From NCBI GenBank assembly GCA_012032965.1, contig JAAUPT010000003.1, forward strand, positions 1 to 18,695: a DNA stretch of 18,695 nt. Direction: 5' to 3'. Source of the DNA: Nitrospira sp. Its GTDB lineage: Bacteria; Nitrospirota; Nitrospiria; Nitrospirales; Nitrospiraceae. Within the stretch, counting starts at the first letter, position 1, and each line of letters opens with the position of its first letter. The notes below the pieces were generated by a model. The model was not told the origin of the DNA. It saw nothing but the letters and a program-made list of their open reading frames with translations, and did not search any database. The position numbers and the translations under genes were made by a program. Of the stretch, positions 7,337-15,825 are shown piece by piece.

Positions 7337-7376
7337 AATCCTCAGGGTCTATCCAGGCCTTGAGGATTTTTTATTT
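7337..7376 (+). terminator. Riboswitch-controlled intrinsic terminator containing the probable btuF ribosome-binding site
   Basis: AATCCTCA (7337-7344) pairs perfectly with TGAGGATT (7361-7368), followed by a T-rich run TTTTTTATTT. The 16-base interior is partly self-complementary (AGGCCT). It sits about 60 bases after the B12 box, the normal place for an expression platform. GAGGA in the 3' arm lies 8 bases before the TTG at 7375 and would be the btuF ribosome-binding site. Confidence 0.75.
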
Positions 7377-8381
7377 GAATCGATGGAAGCGATACCTTTT
7401 CGTCGGCGCGCTGTGCCTTGTACCTGCGCTGCTGATGCATCTTTCATCAGCTAATGGGTGTACCGAGGATGGATGCAGTGAGATGAAGCGGCGGCAACCA
7501 GGAATTCTTACCGGCATGCCGTTCATGGCGCATGTGTCATCACGGTCGTTTGTTGATGATGCTGGACATAGGATCTATCTGGCCAAGGCTCCCACGCGGG
7601 TCGTCTCCCTTGCCCCAAGTATTACGGAAATGCTGTTTCTGCTTGGGTTGGACGAACAGATCGTCGGCGTGACCGAGTTCTGTGACTATCCAGCGTCGGC
7701 GCAATCCAAACCGAAGGTGGGATATACGAACCCCAGCGTTGAGGTTTTGGTGGCACTGCAACCGGAATTGGTATTCGCCCCGAAGGACTTCCTTCGTCCT
7801 GACTTGCAGAGCAAGCTCGAGCAGTTGAAAATTCCTCTGTTCGTCCTCGAAGCTCAGTCGGTCGAGGATATCTCATTACAGATTCACACATTGGGAAAGA
7901 TGTTTGAGAAAATCGCGACAGCCAATGAAGTCACGCAGGCCATGCGTCAACGGATTGCAGAGATTCGACGTAAGGTCGAGCCACTGTCGGCCAAGCGTGT
8001 GCTGTATGTCCTCAATAGCCAGCCGTTGATCAGCGTGGGGCCGGGAAGTTTCATTCACCAGATGATCGGGCTTGCTGGTGGGACGAACATCGCGGCTCAG
8101 GCCGGCGTGGCCTATCCGAGACTGAGCATGGAGGCGGTGCTCGCAGAAGATCCGGAGGTCCTGATTTTCCGGTCGGTGATGTTGAAACGGTGCCACGGAG
8201 CGAGCAGAAACAGTGGCTGCGCTGGGAGTCCCTCTCGGCAGTGAAGCGACAACGCTTTCATGAAGTCTCGTCGAATCTCTTGAACCGACCGGGTCCTCGG
8301 ATTGTCGAGGGACTTGCGCAACTCGCCAACGCCATTCATCCAGAAGTGTTCGGCCCTCGTGAAGGTACGCTTCACCCATGA
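7375..8381 (+). CDS. btuF: Cobalamin ABC transporter, periplasmic binding protein (one frameshift, probably sequencing error)
   Basis: BtuF binds cobalamin or other corrinoids in the periplasm and hands them to BtuCD. The protein shows a signal peptide (NRWKRYLFVGALCLVPALL) and then the TroA/BtuF-like fold: RVVSLAPSITEMLFLLGL, VGVTEFCDYP, LQPELVFA, and QMIGLAGGTNIAA. Near 8165-8170 the frame is lost by one missing T or C; undoing it gives EVLIFPVGDVETVP and then RPGPRIVEGLAQLANAIHP, the normal family end, for about 335 residues. The start is doubtful: TTG 7375 gives a clean signal peptide and avoids translating the terminator; ATG 7321 (behind GGTGAGG) and ATG 7249 (inside the aptamer) are alternatives. 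The stop overlaps the btuC start (ATGA). Confidence 0.9.
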
Positions 8382-9532
8382 CGGCTCCGGCTAAAGAACC
8401 GCCTGTATCAGTCCGACCGACTTCTTTTTTTTCGATCTCGCCCGATGCGTCACACCGTGATGGCGTTGCGACAGGTGCTGTTTTGCCGGGAGCCGTCCTC
8501 ACGATGTCACGCTGGATAACGACGCTGGGTATGCTGACTTGTGCGGCAATCGTGGTTGGTGTCATGGCTCTTCACTTCGGTTCGCAGCCGATTGCGTTCA
8601 GTGAGATTGTGCGCCTACTCATTGGAGTGGCGGCGATGGGGACGAGAACCGATGACGTCGCGGATGTCACAAGAACAATTTTGGAGCAGGTGAGATTGCC
8701 ACGAGTCTTACTGGGATTTTTGGTCGGTTGCTCCCTGGCCTCGGTCGGGGTGGCCCTACAGGCGCTGTTGCGGAACCCATTAGCCGATCCCTATGTGTTG
8801 GGCGTCTCGAGCGGCGCCGCCCTCGGAGCTGCAATGGGGGTCTTGCTCGGAGCTGGAACCACATTTCTCGCCGGCGCTGCCTTGCCGGCCTGTGGATTCG
8901 CTGGAGGTCTGATGGCGTTGGTCGTCGTCTATCGAATGGCGACAGACTATGAACGGTTGCCGATTCACAGCCTGTTATTGGCTGGGGTGATTTTAAACGC
9001 CATTTTTACGGCCTTGATCATGTTCATCACGTCGATTATGGATCCGAATCGTGCCTATGGGATGACGGCCTGGTTGATGGGAGCGATCACCGCGCCGACC
9101 TACGGCCACTTGCTCGGGCTGTCTGTCTACCTTGGCATCGGGCTTTTCCTACTTCTCAGTCAAATGCGAGTCCTCAATGTCTTGGCGTTAGGCGAAGACT
9201 CCGCTCGCGCGCTTGGCGTCGATACGGAACGATCGAAGCGGTTTATTTTTGTCTTGGCCGCATTGGTCACGGGAGCAGTGGTGTCCATCAGTGGGATGAT
9301 CGGGTTTATCGGGATGGTGGTTCCTCATGCCGTTCGCTTGGTCGTTGGTGCCGACCATCGGGTGCTCTTGCCGGCCTCGGCCTTGGTCGGCGGTACTTTT
9401 CTTATGGCTGCCGACACGGTAGCCCGCACCCTGCTTTCTCCGGCGGAAATTCCGGTCGGTATCATTACCGCGCTGACCGGTGGACCATTCTTTATTTATC
9501 TCTTGCTCTGGCGAAAGGATCGCTTGGCATGA
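8378..9532 (+). CDS. btuC: Cobalamin ABC transporter, permease
   Basis: This 384-residue protein is a FecCD/BtuC-family inner-membrane permease with about ten hydrophobic helices. Typical segments are RLPRVLLGFLVGCSLASVG, QALLRNPLADPYVLGVSSGAALG, LALGEDSARALGVD (the coupling-helix region that touches the ATPase) and GFIGMVVPHAVRL. About 45 residues before the first helix have no clear counterpart in the family, so ATG 8504 is an alternative start; ATG 8378 is favoured by its four-base overlap with btuF. The stop overlaps btuD in the same way. The reading frame is intact. Confidence 0.92.
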   Translation: MTAPAKEPPVSVRPTSFFSISPDASHRDGVATGAVLPGAVLTMSRWITTLGMLTCAAIVVGVMALHFGSQPIAFSEIVRLLIGVAAMGTRTDDVADVTRTILEQVRLPRVLLGFLVGCSLASVGVALQALLRNPLADPYVLGVSSGAALGAAMGVLLGAGTTFLAGAALPACGFAGGLMALVVVYRMATDYERLPIHSLLLAGVILNAIFTALIMFITSIMDPNRAYGMTAWLMGAITAPTYGHLLGLSVYLGIGLFLLLSQMRVLNVLALGEDSARALGVDTERSKRFIFVLAALVTGAVVSISGMIGFIGMVVPHAVRLVVGADHRVLLPASALVGGTFLMAADTVARTLLSPAEIPVGIITALTGGPFFIYLLLWRKDRLA

Positions 9533-10432
9533 ATGGCTCCAGTGACAATCGATCGGATGCAGCGCTGATTGCTGACTCAATCGGTGCCATCATCCCAAGC
9601 GATGCGTACAATGTGCAGTCTGTTCGGTTCCGTTACCAGACGAGGGAATCGCAAGGCGATCGCTGGATTCTCGATGGTGTTTCCTTTCAGGTTCAAACTG
9701 GGGAAGTGTTGGGAGTGGTCGGCCCGAACGGATCGGGAAAAACGTCCTTACTGAAGGTGTTGGGGAGGGTCCTGACTCCAGAGGAGGTCGTGTCAGCCTG
9801 TTCAGTCAGACCTTGGCCGCCATGACGCAACGACGGATGTAGCCCGTGTCGTTGGCGTTGTGCCGCAAGATACCCAGCAGCTGTTCCCGTTCACTGTTGC
9901 AGAAACCGTTATCATGGGCCGTTTCCCTCATCGACCCCATGGCCGATGGACCGGAGGATTTGGATGGGAAAGCTGTCAAGACATCGCGATTGCGGAGCAG
10001 GCGATCATGACGATGGACATTGGACATGTCGCCCATCGGGTCGTCACGGATCTCTCCGGGGGAGAGCGGCAGCGGGTTTTGATTGCGCGAGCCCTGGCTC
10101 AGACTCCGAAAGTCTTGCTTCTTGACGAGCCGACGGCGTTTCTTGATCTCCAACATCAAGTTGAAATTTGCGCGTTGTTGCGACGGTTGAAGGAATCGCA
10201 CGGCTTGACGGTTGTCCTGGTTTCCCATGATTTGAATCTCGTCGGGCAGTACTGCGACCGAATCCTGTTGTTAGACAACGGACAGGTGGCGCGGCAGGGA
10301 TGCCCGGAAGACGTGATTGAACCTGATGTGTTGGAACGCGTGTATGGATGTCGAGTTCTCGTGGATCAACATCCGGTGTCTGGATTGCCGAGGGTGACGC
10401 TGCCAGGGCGCTGTCTGTCGGGTGGGACATAA
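9529..10432 (+). CDS. btuD: Cobalamin ABC transporter, ATP-binding protein (two frameshifts, probably sequencing errors)
   Basis: BtuD powers corrinoid import with BtuC. Walker A (GPNGSGKT, residues 65-72) is in frame 1. The Q-loop VPQDTQ, the signature LSGGERQ, Walker B VLLLDEPTAFLD and the switch histidine in LVSHDLNL are in frame 2. The join needs two single-base losses undone: one G near 9786, restoring PEEGRVSLFSQTLAAMTQR in frame 3, and one near 9833-9836, restoring DVARVVGVVPQ in frame 2. The repaired protein is 301 residues, slightly long because of about 30 residues before the first conserved strand. It overlaps btuC by four bases and ends one base before the nitrilase start codon. 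Confidence 0.9.
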
Positions 10433-10433
10433 T

Positions 10434-11204
10434 ATGAGAACGGGCAAAGTTGCACTGCTTCATCTAGAGACGGTTCCCGGGGCAATCGAGCAAAACCGGC
10501 ATCTGATTGTCGAGGCCATCAAGCATGCCGCTACAACTGGGGCTGAGTGGATTGTAACGCCTGAGTTGGCGGTCTGTGGGCTTCAGTTTGCCCACCTTGT
10601 CGGGACGGAGTGGATTCAGCCACAACCTGATGTGTGGATGCAGCAGGTCTGCAAGCTGAACAAGACCCTGAAACGAACCATATTTCTCGCCTGCCCGGAA
10701 CGAGACGGCTCTCGGCTCTACAATTCAGTGTTTGTCATCGGCCCAACCGGTGCGATGATTGGCAAACATCGCAAGATCAATGTGGCGAGCGATTCACGAT
10801 CATGGTCGAGTCCCGGCGACAGTATCGCTCCGATCGAGTGCAACGGTATCAGGGTGGGTGTGCTTGTGTGCGCCGATGTGTATACGTCGAATATTGCTCG
10901 GGCCATGAAGTTTGAAGGGGCTCAGATGTTGGTGTCGCCGGCGTCGTGGGGGCCCGGCATTCATGGTCCAAATGGAGAATGGGAGCAACGAACTCACGAG
11001 ACAGGGTTGCCTTTGTTTGTCTGTAATCGAACCGGCGCAGAAAAGACGTTGGACTTTTGGAAGGCGCCGAGTCTTGTTGTGAAGGATGGTACGCGCCTGC
11101 TCGTACACACGTCCAAGAAATCCGCCGTGCTGACGTTTCATTGGGATTTCGAAGGCATGGTACCGCGCTCTTCACGATATGCGATCGATTACATCCGGAA
11201 TTGA
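10434..11204 (+). CDS. Nitrilase-superfamily carbon-nitrogen hydrolase
   Basis: The 256-residue product has the nitrilase catalytic triad in its usual order: Glu44 in TPELAVCG, Lys114 in KHRKINV, and Cys146 in VLVCADVY. Such enzymes hydrolyse amides, carbamoyl groups or nitriles, or condense acyl groups, in the cytoplasm. No signal peptide is present. The substrate cannot be read from the sequence. ATG 10434 sits directly behind the btuD stop; GTG 10422 inside btuD is an alternative. Its place as last gene of a riboswitch-controlled corrinoid uptake unit suggests a corrinoid-related or salvage role, for instance on amide side chains, but this is inference. The reading frame is intact. Confidence 0.85.
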   Translation: MRTGKVALLHLETVPGAIEQNRHLIVEAIKHAATTGAEWIVTPELAVCGLQFAHLVGTEWIQPQPDVWMQQVCKLNKTLKRTIFLACPERDGSRLYNSVFVIGPTGAMIGKHRKINVASDSRSWSSPGDSIAPIECNGIRVGVLVCADVYTSNIARAMKFEGAQMLVSPASWGPGIHGPNGEWEQRTHETGLPLFVCNRTGAEKTLDFWKAPSLVVKDGTRLLVHTSKKSAVLTFHWDFEGMVPRSSRYAIDYIRN

Positions 11205-11359
11205 TGGGCTGTTCATTCACGGCGATCCCGAGATGTTTGGTGAACGGGTGCTGAGCAACGAAGATCGAGCAGCAAGATACGGTGATGTGAACGGGAAGAG
11301 TTCGCACCGCTCTCCTGCAGAAGAAGTCAGGTGCAGAACAATTTTTCTGGAGGGATTCT

Positions 11360-11515
11360 TTAGGTCATACCGTCAGCGACGGGGAAGATGGTGCAAATCC
11401 ATCACGGTGCCGCCACTGTAAGCGGGGAGTGACTCTGCCTGATGCCACTGTGTGCTTTGGCACATGGGAAGGCGCAGAGAAGCCATGAGCCGCAAGTCAG
11501 GAGACCCAGCTGCCG
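11360..11515 (+). promoter_or_regulatory. Cobalamin riboswitch 2, upstream of btuB
   Basis: A classic cobalamin aptamer: GGGGAAGATGGTGCAAATCC (from 11381), GCCGCCACTGTAAGCGGGG (from 11409), GATGCCACTG (11441-11450), a short arm TGTGC-TTTG-GCACA (11451-11464), GGGAAGGC (11466-11473) and the B12 box AGTCAGGAGACC (11495-11506). It is followed not by a T-run terminator but by a small hairpin, CCCTT (11528-11532) with AAGGG (11540-11544), which overlaps the GGGAGG ribosome-binding site of btuB. Control is therefore more likely at translation. The stretch between the nitrilase and the aptamer (11205-11359) shows no convincing promoter or gene to me. Confidence 0.93.
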
Positions 11516-11552
11516 GGACGATAGACACCCTTCGAGTCAAAGGGAGGTTTCC

Positions 11553-13593
11553 ATGAGTCGGGTTCGTCCGTGTTTGTTGTGCAGGTTTCTTGTTCTCCTA
11601 TTAGTTCTATTTTCTCCTCTGCTCTCAGCATTTGCGCAGAATATCGCAATGGCCGATCAGCAAGAGGTCATCGAAGTCCGCGATGTTGTGGTGAGCGCGA
11701 CCAAGACCCCAATTCCGGCCAAACAAGTCACCAGCGCCGTCGAAGTCATCACCGGGGAAGAATTAGAGCGAAAAAAAATCAAGACGGTGATCGATGGATT
11801 GCGTCTTGCCCAGGGTGTGTTTGCCACGTCGAGTGGAGGGCCTGGCACAACAGCGAGCGTAAAGATGCGCGGGCCTTCGGCCCGGCATACGCTGGTGATG
11901 ATCGATGGAGTCATCGTCAATAGCCCTACGAGCGGGAGTACGATTTTGCCAATCTCACCATCCGACAACATCGACCGTATCGAAATTCTCCGTGGGGCAC
12001 AGAGCATGCTCTATGGTCTGATGCCATCGGCGGTGTGATCAATATCTACACAAAAAGAGGGGCGGGCAAGCCGGCGGTGGGCGCATTTATGGAGTATGGT
12101 TCGTTCGCGACATTTCGTGAGGGTGGACAGGTGTCCGGCTCGAAAGGCCCCTTTGATTTTTCTGCCTCAGTGTCTCGTTGGGATACCAGCAGCTTTTCAG
12201 CGATCAACTACCGGCGGGGCGCGTTCGAGCGGGATGGATTCCACAACTGGCAGGTTTCGACCAAGCTGGGCGTTGCGTTGCCAAGAGATGGGCGAGTGGA
12301 GTTTAATCTTCGCTGGTATGACTCGCGTACCAGCTTCGATGGATTTGCGGATAGTGGAGCGCCCGCAGACGTGTTTGGCGCCAGATCAACCAATCGAAAC
12401 CTCATTCTCAACGGGATGTGGGAGCAGCCCTTGACGTCATGGTGGACGACCAAACTGACGTTATCGCAAGCCAATGAACGACTATTGAGCCAAAGCGGAA
12501 CCGTCGGATTCAACCTCAATACTAGACAATTTATTACAGCCAATCCCGCTTCGTGTTTCCCGAATCTCGATACGTGCTTTACTCCATTTTCAAGCGATCT
12601 GGAAATCCTGAACCGCCGCTTGGAATGGCAAAATAACTTTCAGATCAGTAAGTTTCTGCTCCTGACTGCGGGGTACCAGTTGAGGAGGGAAGAGGGTGAT
12701 TCAACGGGATTCTTTGGGGCGGCAGCGCCCGCCAGGGTGCTTTCGTCGAATGCCGGGTTCGCTCAGGCTCAGCTCAACTTGTGGGATCGCCTCTTTCTTA
12801 CCGCGGGTGGACGCCATGACAGTTACAGCGCATTTGAAGACGCGACGACGTATCGCGTAACCGGCGGCTATATCATCAAAGAAACCGGCACAAAGTTTCG
12901 AGGCAGCTATGCCAGCGGGTTTAAAGCGCCGACGATGAACGATTTGTTCTTTCAAGGGTTTGGCAATCCTAATCTGAAACCGGAAAAAGTTTGAGTATGG
13001 ATCTTGGGATTGAGCAGAGCCTCTTCAACGATCGTCTCCAGCTCAGCGCCGGCTATTTTTGGAATCGATTTCAAAACTTGATTCAATTTGCCTCCGGCGG
13101 CACATTATGTCCACCGGCCACATTCGGATTTTGCCCCATCAATGTTGCAGACGCAAAGACGCAAGGGTGGGAATTTGCATTCAAGTTGAATGTATTCAAG
13201 GGATTGGATTTTCGTGGGCAATATACCCATACACTGACCCGCGCATTCGATACTCCTGGCAATCCATTGGGTGGCGACAAGCGACTCCCTCGCTGGCCGG
13301 TCGATCAAGCAACGATTGGATTCACGTATCAACCAATTGAAGCTCTCGTGCTGAACATCGATTATCGATTTGTGGGAGCCAGGAATAACAACCTTTTCAA
13401 TAACCCTAACGAAAAGCTTGGGGTTTTCAACATCGTTGATCTTTCAGCATCCTATGATGTCACCAAGAACTGGCAAGCCTATATCCGCGTGGACAACCTA
13501 TTCAACGAAGATTATGAGGAGATCTTTCTGTTCGGCAGGCCGATCCGCTCGGTTTTTGGTGGTGTGCGCATGAAATATGATCTTCCTATCTAG
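11553..13593 (+). CDS. btuB: TonB-dependent cobalamin/corrinoid outer-membrane receptor (two frameshifts, probably sequencing errors)
   Basis: BtuB-type receptors import corrinoids across the outer membrane using TonB energy. The N-terminus has a signal peptide ending about AFA (residue 28), a TonB-box-like VRDVVVSATKTP, and a plug domain with VEVITGEELERKK, VKMRG and RIEILRGAQSMLYG. The beta-barrel follows, with KFRGSYASGFKAPTMNDLF and NPNLKPEKS. The frame breaks twice: one lost G near 12015 (restoring YGSDAIGGVINIYTKRG) and one lost A in the run at 12984-12988 (restoring LKPEKSLSMDLG). The repaired protein is 680 residues, normal for the family. The ATG at 11553 lies behind GGGAGG. The upstream in-frame ATG at 11442 is inside the riboswitch and is rejected. 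Specificity for cobalamin is inferred from the riboswitch and neighbours. Confidence 0.92.
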
Positions 13594-15015
13594 ATGAGCA
13601 TGGGGGATTATCCACGATTGGTGATTGCCGGTACGTCCAGCGGTATTGGTAAGACGACCGCGACGCTGGCAATTCTGGCGGCCTTGCGAGAACGGGGCCG
13701 TCAGGTCCAGCCGTTTAAGGCTGGACCTGACTTCATCGATCCCAGTTATCATCAGGCGGCCACCGGCCGCCCGTCTCGAAATCTTGATCGGTGGATGCTC
13801 GGGGCAGACTGTAATCGCGCGATTTTTGCTCACGCCGCGACCAATGCGGATCTCTCCATTATCGAAGGCATGATGGGGCTATTCGATGGTAGTTCGCCTG
13901 TGAACGACATCGGCAGCACGGCCGAATTGGCCAAGCAGCTGCAGGCACCGGTTATTCTAGTTATCGACGGAAGCGCGATGGCCCGTTCTGCCGCAGCCAT
14001 GGTGGCGGGGTATGCACGCTTCGATCCTGCGTTACGTGTCGTAGGGGTCTTGTTCAATCGGGTTGGAAGTGATGGCCATTACCAACTGCTGAAGGCGGCG
14101 GTGGAACAAGAGACCGATGTGGTTGCCATCGGATACCTGCGCTCGGATGCTGCTATAACCATTCCAGACCGACATCTCGGGTTGGTCATGGCCACGGAAA
14201 AAGGCGATCGTCAGCTCTATCATCGGTTGGCCAAGGCGGCACTGGATACGATCGATCTAGATCGCATCGAAACACTCGCCCATTTATCTGGCACATTGCC
14301 GGAAGATGGGTTTGCGCCGGTGATCAAGAAACAGGGTCGTGCAGTTCGAATCGGTGTGGCGCAGGACCAGGCGTTTTGCTTTTACTACGCTGACAATCTC
14401 GACTTGTTGGAATCGGCCGGCGCCGAGATCGTACCATTTTCTCCAGTGAATGATCATGCATTGCCGGATGTCGGGATGTTGTATCTCGGCGGCGGATATC
14501 CCGAACTGCATGGTGAAGTGTTGGCTAAGAACATCGCCCTGCGGACAAGTATTAAGCGGTTTGCCGATCAAGGTGGTGTGATCTATGCGGAGTGCGGGGG
14601 GCTGATGTATCTCACGGAGTCCATCTGCAATTTTGATGGACACACGCATGACATGGTCGGAGTCTTTCCAGCTGAAACGGTCATGTTGAAACCAGGCCTC
14701 ACGTTGGGATACAGAACAGTGGAATGTTCACGAGGCTGTATCATCGGTGACGTTGGTGCCACGGCACGAGGCCATGAGTTCCATTATTCCACACTGGTTC
14801 CGAAGGGGCCGCTGACGTATGCCTGTACCCTGAACGATGCTGAAGGACTTTCAAAGGGACAGGATGGACTCACGATTGGCAATGTGCTGGCACTCTATAC
14901 CCATCTGCACTTTGCCAGTCAGCCGACGATAGCGGCAACGTTGATCGATTCGGCACGACGGTCGCTCTCTGGATCATCGGCAACGCCCGCTGGTGAGGAT
15001 AATGGATCAGGCTGA
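13594..15015 (+). CDS. cbiA: Cobyrinate a,c-diamide synthase
   Basis: CbiA (called CobB in the aerobic pathway) amidates the a and c carboxylates of cobyrinate using ATP and glutamine. The 473-residue protein has the P-loop GTSSGIGKTT (residues 13-22) of the dethiobiotin-synthetase-like domain, FKAGPDFIDPSYH, and IIEGMMGLFDG. The C-terminal class I glutamine amidotransferase domain has YLGGGYPELH and the nucleophile Cys334 in YAECGGLMYL, with GHEFHYS near the end. The start follows the btuB stop directly (TAGATG), and ATG 13600 is an alternative. Its 3' end overlaps cobO by 14 bases. The frame is intact. Presence of this enzyme suggests the host makes or salvages cobyrinate, beyond cobinamide salvage alone. 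Confidence 0.95.
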   Translation: MSMGDYPRLVIAGTSSGIGKTTATLAILAALRERGRQVQPFKAGPDFIDPSYHQAATGRPSRNLDRWMLGADCNRAIFAHAATNADLSIIEGMMGLFDGSSPVNDIGSTAELAKQLQAPVILVIDGSAMARSAAAMVAGYARFDPALRVVGVLFNRVGSDGHYQLLKAAVEQETDVVAIGYLRSDAAITIPDRHLGLVMATEKGDRQLYHRLAKAALDTIDLDRIETLAHLSGTLPEDGFAPVIKKQGRAVRIGVAQDQAFCFYYADNLDLLESAGAEIVPFSPVNDHALPDVGMLYLGGGYPELHGEVLAKNIALRTSIKRFADQGGVIYAECGGLMYLTESICNFDGHTHDMVGVFPAETVMLKPGLTLGYRTVECSRGCIIGDVGATARGHEFHYSTLVPKGPLTYACTLNDAEGLSKGQDGLTIGNVLALYTHLHFASQPTIAATLIDSARRSLSGSSATPAGEDNGSG

Positions 15016-15598
15016 ACATAAAGGAAGAATGGAGCGCCTCAAGGCTTCGGTTGACCGACGCATTGCGGAGGCGCAACAGGAAAAGGGCCTCGTAATCGTT
15101 TACACGGGTGCCGGTAAAGGAAAGACGACCGCTGCCCTGGGGATGGCGTTGCGCTGCATCGGGCATGGCTGGAAAGTGGCGGTGGTGCAATTTATCAAGG
15201 GTGCCATGGAGACAGCGGAAGAGCGGGCGCTGACGTCGTTCGGTGATCGAGTGGTCTTTCTGCGAATGGGGGAAGGGTATACCTGGGAAACTCAGGATCA
15301 AGTGCGAGATACAACGTGTGCACAAGAGGCCTGGCAATTGGCCTGCAGATTCATGCAGGATCCTTCCTATGCGATGGTCATCCTCGATGAGTTCAATATT
15401 GCGCTGCAGCATGGCTATGTCCGGCTTGAAGAAGTCCTTCCGGTGCTTGGTAACCGTCCGTCGATGCAGCATGTGGTGATCACCGGCAGAGGAGGACCGG
15501 TAAAACTCTTGGAAGAGGCCGATCTGGTCACGGAGATGAAGCAAGTGAAGCATCCTTTCCGGAACGGCATCAAGGCCCAGCCTGGAGTGGAATTTTGA
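15002..15598 (+). CDS. cobO: Cob(I)yrinic acid a,c-diamide adenosyltransferase, CobO/BtuR type
   Basis: CobO transfers the adenosyl group of ATP to the reduced cobalt of corrinoids. The 198-residue protein carries the P-loop TGAGKGKTTAALG (GAGKGKTT at residues 36-43), VVQFIKGAMETAEE, the MVILDEFNIALQHGY segment and VVITGRGGP near the end, all typical of the family. ATG 15002 was chosen over GTG 14993 because GGTGAGG sits right before it. It overlaps cbiA by 14 bases, and its stop lies inside the leader of the next small gene. Confidence 0.95.
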   Translation: MDQAEHKGRMERLKASVDRRIAEAQQEKGLVIVYTGAGKGKTTAALGMALRCIGHGWKVAVVQFIKGAMETAEERALTSFGDRVVFLRMGEGYTWETQDQVRDTTCAQEAWQLACRFMQDPSYAMVILDEFNIALQHGYVRLEEVLPVLGNRPSMQHVVITGRGGPVKLLEEADLVTEMKQVKHPFRNGIKAQPGVEF

Positions 15599-15606
15599 GA
15601 GGGCCG

Positions 15607-15825
15607 GTGCAGAAGACCTGCGAAAGCTGCGGCCGGGGTTTCGAGTGCGTTGGATACCAGTGTTGGTGCGGCAAACTCGGAATTACCGAACAGCAGATGG
15701 ATTGCATTGCGGCGCGGTATAAGGATTGTCTTTGCTCCTTCTGTTTGGGAAAGATCGCAACTGGTGAGCAGGAGCCTCAGCCTGTTCCACTAGATAGCAG
15801 GCGGGAAGAAGAAGTGCAGCCATGA
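15607..15825 (+). CDS. Cysteine-rich CWC family protein
   Basis: The 72-residue product has nine cysteines (residues 5, 8, 14, 19, 21, 33, 41, 43, 46) in the pattern CESCGRGFEC, CWC and CLCSFC, which matches the Cys_rich_CWC family (PF14375 from memory). The function of that family is not known; the spacing suggests metal binding, probably zinc. The C-terminal third is polar and probably disordered. GTG 15607 has GAGAGGG a few bases upstream; TTG 15595, overlapping the cobO stop, would add four residues. The stop overlaps the bluB start (ATGA). Tight coupling between cobO and bluB suggests a link to corrinoid or cobalt handling, but this is inference from position alone. Confidence 0.8.
   Translation: MQKTCESCGRGFECVGYQCWCGKLGITEQQMDCIAARYKDCLCSFCLGKIATGEQEPQPVPLDSRREEEVQP

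Noticed and set aside
7249..7374. btuF start at ATG 7249
   Set aside because: It would translate the B12 box of the riboswitch and the terminator; the residues have no similarity to the family and precede a clean signal peptide.
11205..11359. A promoter or small gene between the nitrilase and riboswitch 2
   Set aside because: No pair of -35/-10 boxes at proper spacing stood out and no frame has a ribosome-binding site; unit 2 might be read through from unit 1 or use a promoter I cannot recognise.
14870..15553. Minus-strand open frame of 227 residues opposite cobO
   Set aside because: It mirrors the codons of cobO, which has a secure family match; the His- and Arg-rich product resembles nothing. 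The same applies to minus frames at 645-1301 and 7876-8565.
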